A program made the translations under genes and the position numbers. The notes under the pieces were generated by a model, which ran no database searches, had not been told where the DNA came from, and was given only the letters and a program-made list of their open reading frames with translations. Below are positions 55,587-63,739 of a stretch of DNA of 64,000 nucleotides, piece after piece. Source of the DNA: Listeria_A hofi (GTDB lineage: Bacteria > Bacillota > Bacilli > Lactobacillales > Listeriaceae). The number at the start of each line of letters is the position of its first letter. The stretch's first letter is position 1. Location: assembly GCF_963575615.1 (NCBI RefSeq), contig NZ_CAUYTL010000004.1, positions 1-64,000 of the forward strand, given 5' to 3'.

Positions 55587-57026
55587 TTATTTCTGGTCAG
55601 CCAAATTCTGTACTAATTCATCATATTTATGACTATTCAAGAAATTGTCCACCGAAATATGATAAGCTTTTGGTAGTTTTTCCGTTGCACGAGCCGTTAA
55701 ATCTTGATGTGTAACGACAATATCGGCATCTTCAGGCAACTGAGCAATTGCGAAATTCACAACCTCAATATCCAACCCAGCCTTTTTCACCTTATTACGC
55801 AACACCGATGCTCCCATCGCACTCGATCCCATGCCAGCATCACACGCAAAAATAATTTTTCTCGTTCCAACCGGAATACCATCCGTCGCCAATTCCGCGT
55901 CATTCGCACCAACGACCGTACTGGCAAGCGTCGCCTTCTTCCCTTTCATTTTAGCCATCTTTTGCTCCGCTGTTTTTAGTTCCGCATCATCTGTCGCTTT
56001 CGACGTTTTCAGCACTACCGCAGACACTGCAAACGAAACAAGTGTCGCAAATAATACGCCACAAATGATACCAAGATAGTCCCCTCGCGGTGTCAAAGCA
56101 AGTATCGCAAAAATACTACCAGGAGAAGCCGTTGCAACGAGCCCAACGTTAAACAAATTAAATGTAATAATCCCCGTCATACCACCAGCAATAGCACCGA
56201 TAATAAGCGCTGGTTTCATCAATACATACGGGAAATAAATCTCGTGAATCCCACCTAAGAACTGAATAATAATCGCACCTGGAGCTGTCTGTCTCGCCGT
56301 CCCACTCCCAAAAATAGTGTACGCCAACAAAATTCCCAGACCCGGACCAGGATTCGTTTCCACTAAGAACAGAATCGATTTACCTGTACTAACCGCCTGA
56401 TCAATTCCAAGCGGCGCCAAAACCCCTTGATTTATTGCGTTATTCAAGAACAATACTTTTCCAGGTTCCACTAAGATACTAACAAGCGGTAACAAATGAT
56501 TATCAATTAAAAACTGAACTCCTGATGCCATCGCCGTGTTCACTGCTTGAAGCGCAGGCCCGATTGTCTTTAAGGATACAATTGCCAAAATCCCCGCTAA
56601 AATACCAGCTGAGAAATTGTTCACCAACATTTCAAAACCAGCTCGAATTTTTCCTTCAATCATTTTATCGAATTTCTTCATTAGCCAAGCCGCAAGCGGG
56701 CCTAAAATCATCGCACCCAAGAACATTGGCATCGAAGTACCCACAACTGCACCCATCGTGACAGCCGCACCAACGACTCCACCACGCGTATCATACACTA
56801 GTTTACCACCTGTATAGCCAATCAAAAGGGGTAATAAATACTTAATCATCGGATCGACTAATTTGGCAATCTCCTCATTTGGCCACCAACCAGTCGGAAT
56901 AAATAATGCTGTAATAAGGCCCCATGCAATAAACGCCCCAATATTGGGCATAATCATACCACTTAAAAAACTACCAAAATGCTGAACCTTCACACGAAAG
57001 CCAGACTTCGCTTGTTGTTGCTCCAT
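55587..57026 (-). CDS. mtlA: Mannitol PTS EIICB permease
   Basis: A 479-aa transporter with an N-terminal EIIC membrane domain (about 15-340; SGMIMPNIGAFIAWG and GGIHEIYFPYVLMKP landmarks) and a C-terminal EIIB with the phosphorylated Cys in FACDAGMGSSAMG near residue 397. It lacks EIIA, which is supplied by mtlF. The ATG at 57026 follows GGAGGACACAGGA; a longer frame is rejected. Confidence 0.95.
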   Translation of the reverse strand: MEQQQAKSGFRVKVQHFGSFLSGMIMPNIGAFIAWGLITALFIPTGWWPNEEIAKLVDPMIKYLLPLLIGYTGGKLVYDTRGGVVGAAVTMGAVVGTSMPMFLGAMILGPLAAWLMKKFDKMIEGKIRAGFEMLVNNFSAGILAGILAIVSLKTIGPALQAVNTAMASGVQFLIDNHLLPLVSILVEPGKVLFLNNAINQGVLAPLGIDQAVSTGKSILFLVETNPGPGLGILLAYTIFGSGTARQTAPGAIIIQFLGGIHEIYFPYVLMKPALIIGAIAGGMTGIITFNLFNVGLVATASPGSIFAILALTPRGDYLGIICGVLFATLVSFAVSAVVLKTSKATDDAELKTAEQKMAKMKGKKATLASTVVGANDAELATDGIPVGTRKIIFACDAGMGSSAMGASVLRNKVKKAGLDIEVVNFAIAQLPEDADIVVTHQDLTARATEKLPKAYHISVDNFLNSHKYDELVQNLADQK

Positions 57027-57171
57027 TTCCTGTGTCCTCCTATATTCTTTCCTGATACCCAGCAAAGAATCCCTTTGTTTTCTGCTTCAAAGCGATGCCT
57101 CGCCTGCTCCACTAAAGAAAGTGCGCCCTTTCCAAATACTAGCTTCACATATTGGCTTAGCTCTTACATCC

Positions 57172-57200
57172 ATTGTATGATAGCGGTATCAACATAGCAA
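57172..57200 (-). promoter_or_regulatory. mtlA promoter with embedded cre site
   Basis: On the minus strand a -35 TTGCTA (57200-57195) and -10 TACAAT (57177-57172) are 17 bases apart. The spacer contains TGATAGCGGTATCA (57178-57191, forward), which fits the CcpA cre consensus TGWNANCGNTNWCA at every position. CcpA bound here would block RNA polymerase when glucose is present. Confidence 0.75.
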
Positions 57201-57239
57201 TATAATCAAAATTGGAATTTGTCCTTGCTAGATGGACAA
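57201..57239 (+). promoter_or_regulatory. Toxin mRNA promoter (-10) and 5' leader hairpin
   Basis: A TATAAT at 57201-57206 is followed by a leader with a hairpin (TTGTCC 57219-57224 / GGACAA 57234-57239) just before the ribosome site. Fst mRNAs have a similar upstream helix that holds back translation. The -35 box is not clear and would fall on the cre site. Confidence 0.55.
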
Positions 57240-57256
57240 GATTGGAGAAGAGGCTT

Positions 57257-57352
57257 ATGTAACATTCCAGTATCATTACATCGATTGTAGTCGGCTGTGC
57301 TATCGCATTATTCAGCTACATGTTAGAGAATCGGGATAATAACAACAAGTAG
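57257..57352 (+). pseudogene. Fst-like type I toxin with a stop at codon 2
   Basis: A GGAGAAGAGG ribosome site precedes ATG (57257), but the next codon is TAA. After it the same frame encodes about 29 residues: a hydrophobic helix with IITSIVVGCAIALF, then SYMLENRDNNNK and a stop (57350-57352). This is the exact plan of Fst/Ldr-type membrane toxins (I.S.IVG..IALFS.WL..RD..). As written, the toxin cannot start at this ATG; no other standard start lies in frame. It is probably disabled. Confidence 0.65.
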
Positions 57353-57377
57353 GCGATATATCTCTAATTCCACGCAT

Positions 57378-57412
57378 AAAAAACCCTAGTTGTAGGCACA
57401 ACTAGGGTTTTT
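57378..57412. terminator. Bidirectional terminator of the toxin-antitoxin locus
   Basis: AAAAACCCTAGTTGT and ACAACTAGGGTTTTT are perfect complements (15 bp) with a 4-base loop. It ends both the toxin mRNA and the antisense RNA. Confidence 0.9.
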
Positions 57413-57441
57413 GGGTGAGCACACGCTCACAGTATTTCCTT
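57378..57441 (-). ncRNA. Antisense antitoxin RNA (RNAII-like)
   Basis: A strong minus-strand promoter lies at 57476-57448: TTGAAT, exactly 17 bases, TATAAT. Its -35 overlaps the thioredoxin stop codon. Transcription from about 57441 to the terminator gives an RNA of about 64 bases, the size of enterococcal RNAII. A hairpin TGAGC-gtg-GCTCA lies at its 5' end. TCCTTG occurs both in the toxin leader (57222) and here (57437), a possible interaction repeat. Confidence 0.7.
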
Positions 57442-57472
57442 GAAGTAATTATAGCACACTCATATCGACCAT

Positions 57473-57802
57473 TCAAGCCTCCTGAGCCACAACTGCTTCC
57501 TCAATATGCTCCGGCGGAATAAATCCATTCAACCGTGAAACCTCTTCGCCACCTTTATAAAGCACCAACGTCGGCGTTTGGCGAACATTGCGATCGAAAA
57601 AGAAATTCTCCCCGACTTCTTCCAACTTCACTTTCAATACTTTCACCTTATCTGCCATCGATGAATTCTTGAACTCTTGAAAAGAAAGGTCTAACATTTT
57701 GCAGTTTGGGCAATTGTCTTTCCAGTAATCCACATACACTAATTCTCCCGCTGCAATGTGTTGTTCGAATTCTTCCATTGATTTAATTTCGATACTTGTC
57801 AT
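57473..57802 (-). CDS. Thioredoxin-like protein of the nrd operon
   Basis: A 109-aa thioredoxin fold with active site CPNC at about residues 31-34 and cis-Pro in RQTPTLVLY. It overlaps nrdI by 4 bases and probably reduces the NrdE active site, as NrdH does elsewhere. Confidence 0.85.
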   Translation of the reverse strand: MTSIEIKSMEEFEQHIAAGELVYVDYWKDNCPNCKMLDLSFQEFKNSSMADKVKVLKVKLEEVGENFFFDRNVRQTPTLVLYKGGEEVSRLNGFIPPEHIEEAVVAQEA

Positions 57803-58239
57803 TTTACTACCCCTTCTCTCATGGACAAAACTTCCGTGACCCAGTTCTTAATCGCCACGTGATCCCGTTCATTATTCGGCATTTGCTCAATCTTCAACCT
57901 CGGATATACCGACTCAAAATAAGTCGCCATCCGATCGACTGCCCCACAAAAATAAGCCATACTCCATTGTGTTTCACCTGTCCCAAAAATTGCGACGTGC
58001 GGTGGTTTCATTTCTAATTCTGCAATAAAATCTTTCATATCTGGCGGCGTCCTACCTAAATCTGCTGTCCAAGCCCCTAACATGAACAAATCGTAGTCGG
58101 TCTCAAGCGGATATTGGGTGCCGGGATGAACACGGAAACTCGTCACATCATGTCCTACGTGTACAAGTTCAGCCTCTATTTCCTCAGCGACCATCTTCGT
58201 ATTCCCGCTCAAAGAATCATACGCCAAGAGGATTCTCAT
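57799..58239 (-). CDS. nrdI: NrdI-like flavodoxin
   Basis: A 146-aa flavodoxin-type protein. The FMN phosphate loop is YDSLSGNTKM at 7-16, and the GTGETQWS loop lies near residue 87. In class Ib systems NrdI supplies oxidant for the Mn-tyrosyl cofactor of NrdF. Start overlaps nrdF by 4 bases. Confidence 0.85.
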   Translation of the reverse strand: MRILLAYDSLSGNTKMVAEEIEAELVHVGHDVTSFRVHPGTQYPLETDYDLFMLGAWTADLGRTPPDMKDFIAELEMKPPHVAIFGTGETQWSMAYFCGAVDRMATYFESVYPRLKIEQMPNNERDHVAIKNWVTEVLSMREGVVK

Positions 58240-59285
58240 AGGTCGTCAAAACCGTTATCAACGTTTGTCTTTTTGTAACTACTATTGCGCATTTCGAAAA
58301 AGTCCGTTTTCGTCTCAGTAAAGTTGTCTGCATAAGCCTTAATCCATGTCATCTTATTATCGCTATGACCCGGATAAAGTTCAGGAATACCAAGCATACC
58401 GAGCATCTTATTGGCACGATACTTCACATAATCCACCATTTCCGATACATCGATACCTTCAATTCCATCCAACACTTCTTCTGACCAAATCGACTCAAGC
58501 TCAACAGCATGGCGGAAAGCCTCATGTGTATATTCCACAAGCTCATCTGTTTGCAATTCCGGATTTTCACCAAGAATCGCGCGAATAACTTCTGAGATAA
58601 ACTTAGAATGTGCTAGTTCATCACGATTAATAAAGCTAATAATTTTCCCAGTTCCCGTCATTTTATTTTGACGCACTAAGTTATAAAAATAAGCAAAACC
58701 ACTATAAAAATTAATGCCTTCCAAAATAGAAGATTGAATCAATGCCTTCACTAGATTTTCGCCCGTCTTATTTGTCATAAACGCATCATAAGACTCCATA
58801 ATTGGCTCATTTCGCTTCACTATTGTCGGATGCGTCCTTGCCAATTCAAAAATTCGTTTCTGCTCTTGCAAATTCGTGATTGATGCAAGCACGTAAGAAT
58901 AACTTTCATTATGAATCACTTCTTGCTGGCCAATAATCGCGGTATTTGCATGAACAGCCGGATCAGTAATATATTCTGCAACATTATAAATAAACCTCGT
59001 TTGCGGAGAATCAAGTGTTGCTAGCAATCCAATAATCGCATCAAAAGCATATTTCTCTTCTTCTGAAAGCAACGGATACTGCTTAGCATCACTCTTCATA
59101 TCAACCTCATCAGGAATCCAATAATTTGTTGATAACTCTTTATATGCACGATAAAACGATGGGTACGGAATATCATTCCAATTCAAAATACCACTTGTGT
59201 CCCCATTTATAATTGCAGTTGAACGATTTGGACTGAGCGGCTCCAAAATTTTAATACGGTGCAGTTCTTCTTTTTGTTCCGTCAT
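58236..59285 (-). CDS. nrdF: Class Ib ribonucleotide reductase small subunit
   Basis: A 349-aa R2 subunit. Metal ligands lie in QQEVIHNESYS and RDELAHSKF, and the radical Tyr region in FYSGFAYFYNL. It holds the dimanganese- or diiron-tyrosyl radical. GAGGAGG precedes the ATG. It is separated from nrdE by 215 bases holding repeat copy C, unusual inside this operon. Confidence 0.95.
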   Translation of the reverse strand: MTEQKEELHRIKILEPLSPNRSTAIINGDTSGILNWNDIPYPSFYRAYKELSTNYWIPDEVDMKSDAKQYPLLSEEEKYAFDAIIGLLATLDSPQTRFIYNVAEYITDPAVHANTAIIGQQEVIHNESYSYVLASITNLQEQKRIFELARTHPTIVKRNEPIMESYDAFMTNKTGENLVKALIQSSILEGINFYSGFAYFYNLVRQNKMTGTGKIISFINRDELAHSKFISEVIRAILGENPELQTDELVEYTHEAFRHAVELESIWSEEVLDGIEGIDVSEMVDYVKYRANKMLGMLGIPELYPGHSDNKMTWIKAYADNFTETKTDFFEMRNSSYKKTNVDNGFDDL

Positions 59286-59357
59286 ATAATAACCTCCTCT
59301 TAATCTTTATGTACTTTTTTCTTGATGTTCGTGTAACATCTACATTCTGCATAAAAC

Positions 59358-59478
59358 AAATCGAGCGAAAGCGTTTGCCTCGCGCAAATTTGGTGGAAGC
59401 CGGAAGCGGAGCATACTTGGGTATGTGAGAACCGGAAGTCCGCCAAACTTGTGCGAGGCGAGCGCTTGCCGCCGATTT
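59358..59478. repeat. Dispersed structured repeat, copy C (inside nrd operon)
   Basis: Long hairpin beginning AAATCGAGCGAAAGCG and ending GCGCTTGCCGCCGATTT. The inner stem is GCCTCGCGCAA/TTGTGCGAGGC (59377-59387, 59449-59459), and the apical stem CATAC-TTGG-GTATG (59412-59425). Only the second hairpin of the complete element is present. It lies between nrdE and nrdF. Confidence 0.8.
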
Positions 59479-59500
59479 ACTTTGCGTATGAGCTATCCTA

Positions 59501-61777
59501 TCAGCTTGAGCACCATTCGCACTCTTCAACGTCGATATCGTTTGAGCGCACATAATACGTCGTTTTCAAACCTTCGCTCCAAGCCAACATATGAAGTTCT
59601 AGCAATTTACTTGCCTTAATTCCACTTGGCACATAGAAATTGAAGCTTTGTGATTGATCGACATGACGTTGGCGGCGACCATTTTGGCGGACACTTGCGA
59701 ATTGGTCCACTTGATACGCGCCTTTACCATAATAAGGATATGTCTTAAGTGAAAGATCCGGCGCAATAACTGGGCGACGATAATCTTTCTTCTCTTCATA
59801 ATAAAACGGGCTGAAAATTGGATCGATGGACGCCGTTGACCCTGCGATTTGTGCTGTACTCATATTTGGAGCGACAGCTAGCAGATACGCATTACGGATA
59901 CCATTTTGCGCGACATCTGCTGCAAGTTCTTGCCATCCATCTGATGTGTAACCGCGACGTTCAAAATATTCGCCAGTATTCCAATCACTGCCTTTAAAGA
60001 CCGAGTATGCGCCTTTTTCTTTGCCTAATGCTGCGCTCGCTTTGATTGTTAGAAAGTTAATTTGCTCGTATAGTTCGTCGGCAAATTGTTCAGCTTCTTC
60101 ACTATCCCACGCAATATTTTTAAGGGCGAGCAAATGATGCCAGCCAAAAGTACCAAGTCCAATCGAACGATATTTCTTATTCGTAATTGTTGCTTGCGGT
60201 ACTGGTAACTCGTTCAAATCAATAACATTATCCAACATCCGAACTTCAATCGCAATCAAACGCTCCAATGTATCTGGATCTTCCGCAGTTACGGCACGAC
60301 CCAAGTTCACAGAAGACAAGTTACAAACGACGAAATCACCTGCTTGCTTTGTAATCACGATTTGATCGCCACTAATAATTTCTTGAATCATCCGTGTCGG
60401 GCTCATATTTTGCATAATTTCGGTACATAGATTACTTGAGTAAACCATACCTGCATGTTTATTAGGATTCATCCGGTTTACTTCATCACGATAGAACATA
60501 AATGGATTTCCTGTTTCCAGCTGACTCACCATGATACGTTTCATGATATCAATTGCCTTCACAATTTTTCTACTTACTGTCTCGTCCATTACTAGCTCTT
60601 CATATTTCTCCCGGAATGAACCGTCGCCTTTTTTCTCGTCGTAGAAATCTTGTAAGTACCAGCCTTTCTTCTCTTTGACTTCATGTGGGTCAAATAAGTA
60701 CCAGTCGCCACGACGCTCAACAGCCTCCATAAATAAATCAGGCATACAGACCGCTGTAAACACATCATGCGCTCGCAAACGTTGGTCTCCGTTATTTAGA
60801 CGAAGATCAAGGAACGCCTCGATATCTTTATGGAAAACATCCAAGTAAACTGCAATCGCACCTTTACGTTGCCCAAGCTGATCAACACTAACTGCTGTAT
60901 TATTCAGTTGCTTAATCCACGGAACAACACCACCACTAGCACCACGCACACCACGAATCGCAGAACCGGAAGAGCGGACATAACCAAGATATGCTCCTAC
61001 ACCGCCGCCATGTTTACTCACTCGAGCTACATCCGTATTACTATCGTAAATTCCTTGCAAGCTATCATCCACCGTATCGATGAAGCAACTAGACAATTGA
61101 CCGCCGACTTTTCCAGCGTTAGCAAGCGTTGGCGTTGCTACTGTCATATACAAATTGCTAAGCGCCCAGTAAGCTTCACGAACTAAATCCATTCGCTTTT
61201 CTTTCGGCTCATCTTGCATTAAATAAAGTGCAATCGTCAACCAACGTTCTTGCGGCAATTCATAGACATTGCGCGCTTGATCCGTAGCCAAGTAACGTGT
61301 TGCCAGTAAATACAATCCGTTATATGTGAAAAGTTTATCCTTCTCTGGATCAATCATGTCACCAGCTTGGATTAACTCATCTTTCGAATAATTTTTTAAA
61401 ATGCTTCCAGAATAGATACCGCGTTCGCCTAGGCTTTCTTGCAGGCCAACATATGAGCCGTATTTATCATCATCATTGTAAAAACGATTTTTACTTGCCT
61501 TCTTGTATAATTTGTTCAAATAAAGCCTTGCTGCAAACAATTCCCACGCTGGAAGATGAACATCCGTCCGCGCCTCAGCCTCACGAATCAAGTAATCCAC
61601 TAGCTCATCTGCTGCGTAATCTTCTTTTTTCTCAATAAAGTTAAACACTTTACGTTTATAGTCTTCCATCTCTAGTGCTGGAAATTCTGTATGAATCGTA
61701 TCTAGGTATCTGTTTAATCGTTCTTTGTCGAAAGGTAATTTGCGATTCCCTCCATCTTTCACTATGTAAGTCGTCAT
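59501..61777 (-). CDS. nrdE: Class Ib ribonucleotide reductase large subunit
   Basis: A 758-aa catalytic subunit reducing NDPs to dNDPs. It has an N-terminal NrdE helix region, the active-site segment QLSSCFIDTVDDS near residue 230, the NLC cysteine, the paired radical-transfer tyrosines near the C-terminus, and the terminal redox pair CEWC. The ATG at 61777 follows GGGGA; the 32-codon extension is non-conserved in appearance. It is first gene of the operon, controlled by NrdR boxes. Confidence 0.95.
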   Translation of the reverse strand: MTTYIVKDGGNRKLPFDKERLNRYLDTIHTEFPALEMEDYKRKVFNFIEKKEDYAADELVDYLIREAEARTDVHLPAWELFAARLYLNKLYKKASKNRFYNDDDKYGSYVGLQESLGERGIYSGSILKNYSKDELIQAGDMIDPEKDKLFTYNGLYLLATRYLATDQARNVYELPQERWLTIALYLMQDEPKEKRMDLVREAYWALSNLYMTVATPTLANAGKVGGQLSSCFIDTVDDSLQGIYDSNTDVARVSKHGGGVGAYLGYVRSSGSAIRGVRGASGGVVPWIKQLNNTAVSVDQLGQRKGAIAVYLDVFHKDIEAFLDLRLNNGDQRLRAHDVFTAVCMPDLFMEAVERRGDWYLFDPHEVKEKKGWYLQDFYDEKKGDGSFREKYEELVMDETVSRKIVKAIDIMKRIMVSQLETGNPFMFYRDEVNRMNPNKHAGMVYSSNLCTEIMQNMSPTRMIQEIISGDQIVITKQAGDFVVCNLSSVNLGRAVTAEDPDTLERLIAIEVRMLDNVIDLNELPVPQATITNKKYRSIGLGTFGWHHLLALKNIAWDSEEAEQFADELYEQINFLTIKASAALGKEKGAYSVFKGSDWNTGEYFERRGYTSDGWQELAADVAQNGIRNAYLLAVAPNMSTAQIAGSTASIDPIFSPFYYEEKKDYRRPVIAPDLSLKTYPYYGKGAYQVDQFASVRQNGRRQRHVDQSQSFNFYVPSGIKASKLLELHMLAWSEGLKTTYYVRSNDIDVEECEWCSS

Positions 61778-61852
61778 TTGTAATCCCCATTTCTTTCCAA
61801 TATTTCGAGTTATACTTAATCCCGCTTCTAATCGAAACAACCTACATTCGAA

Positions 61853-61898
61853 CAAAAAAATTAACTTTTGCAAAAGTCAGATCCTTTGTAAAAGTTAA
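61853..61898 (-). terminator. Terminator-like hairpin in the nrdE leader
   Basis: On the minus strand, TTAACTTTT pairs with AAAAGTTAA (9 bp), CAAAG further pairs with CTTTTG, and seven T follow. It lies between the NrdR boxes and the nrdE start, so it could stop transcription early. The alternative small hairpin ACTTT-TGCA-AAAGT would exclude it. Confidence 0.5.
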
Positions 61899-61927
61899 AA
61901 TAGCAATTCATGTTTTAACGGCTTTCG

Positions 61928-61975
61928 ATACTATATATAGTACCTCGTTTCGAATGTGAATGCAAGATATTGTGT
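61928..61975 (-). promoter_or_regulatory. Two NrdR boxes upstream of nrdE
   Basis: ATACTATATATAGTAC (61928-61943) and, on the minus strand, ACACAATATCTTGC (61975-61962) both fit the NrdR consensus (ACAcwAtATaTwGtgt). Their centres are 33 bases apart, about three helical turns, as is usual for NrdR. ATP/dATP-loaded NrdR should repress nrdEF. Confidence 0.8.
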
Positions 61976-61978
61976 CTT

Positions 61979-62171
61979 ACCTTTTTTCTCAGAATCAAGA
62001 CAAAGCGTTTCACTTCAAAGGTTTTCGGATTTTAAATTTATTTTTGCAGCAAAATCTATGTGAAGCAGACTACAAAAAACGATTTTGTCAACCACTACAA
62101 GTTGTGATTAGAGTACCGTATGATACCATATTTAGTGTCAGGATTTTTATGGTTTTTTTATTTCACAAACA
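61979..62171. other. Intergenic region between nrdE and the MATE gene
   Basis: The wider 430-base gap (61778-62210) holds the nrdE leader, NrdR boxes and MATE terminator. This central part is AT-rich with no credible gene; a 71-codon plus-strand frame lacks a ribosome site. Confidence 0.5.
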
Positions 62172-62207
62172 TTAGAAAATCCGCATCTGCATGACACGGA
62201 TTTTCTA
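62172..62207 (-). terminator. Terminator after the MATE gene
   Basis: AGAAAATCCG and CGGATTTTCT are exact complements with T/A runs, immediately past the MATE stop. Confidence 0.8.
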
Positions 62208-62210
62208 ACC

Positions 62211-63548
62211 TCATTGTACTTTGCTAAATATGTGCTTTCGTCTCACATAAATAATGATAGAGAGTGCCACAACAGCTTCTGAAAGTGGAATCGATGCCCA
62301 AACACCTTCTGCCCCCAAAAACGGAGGTAAGATGATTAAAAAGGCCACCATAAATAGCATTTCACGCGCTACGGTAATCCAAATCGCCATTCCTACACGT
62401 CCGCTCGTTTGGAAATAGGTCATCATCACGAAGTTAAAGCCCATAAAAAGATAACCCGCGAAGAAAATCTGCACAGCTATTGTTGCCAAATCCACAATTT
62501 CTGGGCTAAATGTGCCAAACATCGCTACAATGTGGCCTGCACCAAAGAATCCACCAACGAAGAACACTAGTCCGGTTCCAATCGCTGTGATAACGGCAAG
62601 TCTCATTGTTTGTTGCTCCCTATCTTGCTGCTTTGCGCCACGATAGTAACTAATCAATGGTTGAATGGCAGAACTCATACCGAGGAACAACATCAAAATC
62701 ACACTATGCGTATAATTCAATACAGAAAAAGCTGCAACTCCCGCTGTACCGGCTACCGCTGCAATCGCGATATTGTAACCCATCGTGAACACTGACAAAC
62801 CAAGTTCCGACAAGAAGCTCGGTAAACCAATCGAGAACGTTTTTGTAAATGATTTTTTCGAAAAGCGGAATTTCACGAATTTTAGGCGCGACGTTTTCTT
62901 GAAAAAATGGATAGATAAAACGCCAATTCCTACCGTTACAGCAATGATTGTCGCGCCAGCCGAGCCACTAACGCCCCAATCTAAAATAAATAAGAAATAA
63001 TAATTCAAAATCACATTTACGATTGCTGTCACAATAAGCGCAACCATCGATAAATTGGGATCCCCATCATTACGTACAAAAATACTCAAAATGTTTTCAA
63101 TCGTAAAGGCAAATCCAAACATGAGAAGAATCGTCATGTAATCCATCACATACGGTAACGTCTCTGGATTTGCACCTAGCACATTCGCGAGTGGCACCCG
63201 AAATACAAATGCAATCGCCGCAAGTGTAATCGTGATAACAAACACCATTATAATAGAACGAGTAAAAATGCGTTGCGCCTCTGGAATGTTCTTCTCACCT
63301 AGTGCAAACGAGTATTGTGTTGCTCCGCCAATCCCAATCCAAAGCGAGATTGCCGTAAAAATTGAGAATACCGGAACCGCGATGTTAATGCCTGCAAGCG
63401 CAACTCCACCAAGCCGATGCCCCACAAAAATTCCATCTGCTACAATATTCACCGACATCAGCAACATTCCAACAAGCGAAGGAATCAAATACCGTAAAAA
63501 TACCTTCAAAACTGAGTCAGTCTCCATTCTTGTGTCCATTTCTTTCAT
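62211..63548 (-). CDS. MATE-family multidrug efflux protein
   Basis: A 445-aa protein of the NorM/MepA type with 12 membrane segments in two similar halves. It has landmarks PSLVGMLLMSVNIVADGIFVG in the first half and the second-half GLPSFLSELGLS. It should export cationic compounds using Na+ or H+. A near-perfect palindrome immediately upstream suggests a repressor; none is encoded nearby in this window. Confidence 0.85.
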   Translation of the reverse strand: MKEMDTRMETDSVLKVFLRYLIPSLVGMLLMSVNIVADGIFVGHRLGGVALAGINIAVPVFSIFTAISLWIGIGGATQYSFALGEKNIPEAQRIFTRSIIMVFVITITLAAIAFVFRVPLANVLGANPETLPYVMDYMTILLMFGFAFTIENILSIFVRNDGDPNLSMVALIVTAIVNVILNYYFLFILDWGVSGSAGATIIAVTVGIGVLSIHFFKKTSRLKFVKFRFSKKSFTKTFSIGLPSFLSELGLSVFTMGYNIAIAAVAGTAGVAAFSVLNYTHSVILMLFLGMSSAIQPLISYYRGAKQQDREQQTMRLAVITAIGTGLVFFVGGFFGAGHIVAMFGTFSPEIVDLATIAVQIFFAGYLFMGFNFVMMTYFQTSGRVGMAIWITVAREMLFMVAFLIILPPFLGAEGVWASIPLSEAVVALSIIIYVRRKHIFSKVQ

Positions 63549-63567
63549 AGCTTTTCACTTCCTAACC

Positions 63568-63589
63568 TAACGTTAATTAGTCAACGTTA
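63568..63589. promoter_or_regulatory. Probable operator upstream of the MATE gene
   Basis: TAACGTT and AACGTTA form a 22-bp imperfect palindrome 20 bases before the MATE start. A TTGCTT-17-TTAAAT promoter lies next to it on the minus strand, so a bound repressor would cover the transcription start. MarR or TetR type is possible. Confidence 0.55.
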
Positions 63590-63739
63590 CTATTTAATCA
63601 TATTTTCAATAAAAAAGCAACATGACAGCCAACATTGCAAAATTGTAAGTTTCGGCACCCCTTTTGTTAGTTAAGAAGCGGGAATCTAATCTTTTGCCAC
63701 GCTATAATAAATGTATCAAGTAAAGGAGTTGGCAACGAA

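Noticed and set aside
61960..62175. 71-codon plus-strand frame between nrdE and the MATE gene
   Set aside because: No ribosome site; the start overlaps an NrdR box.
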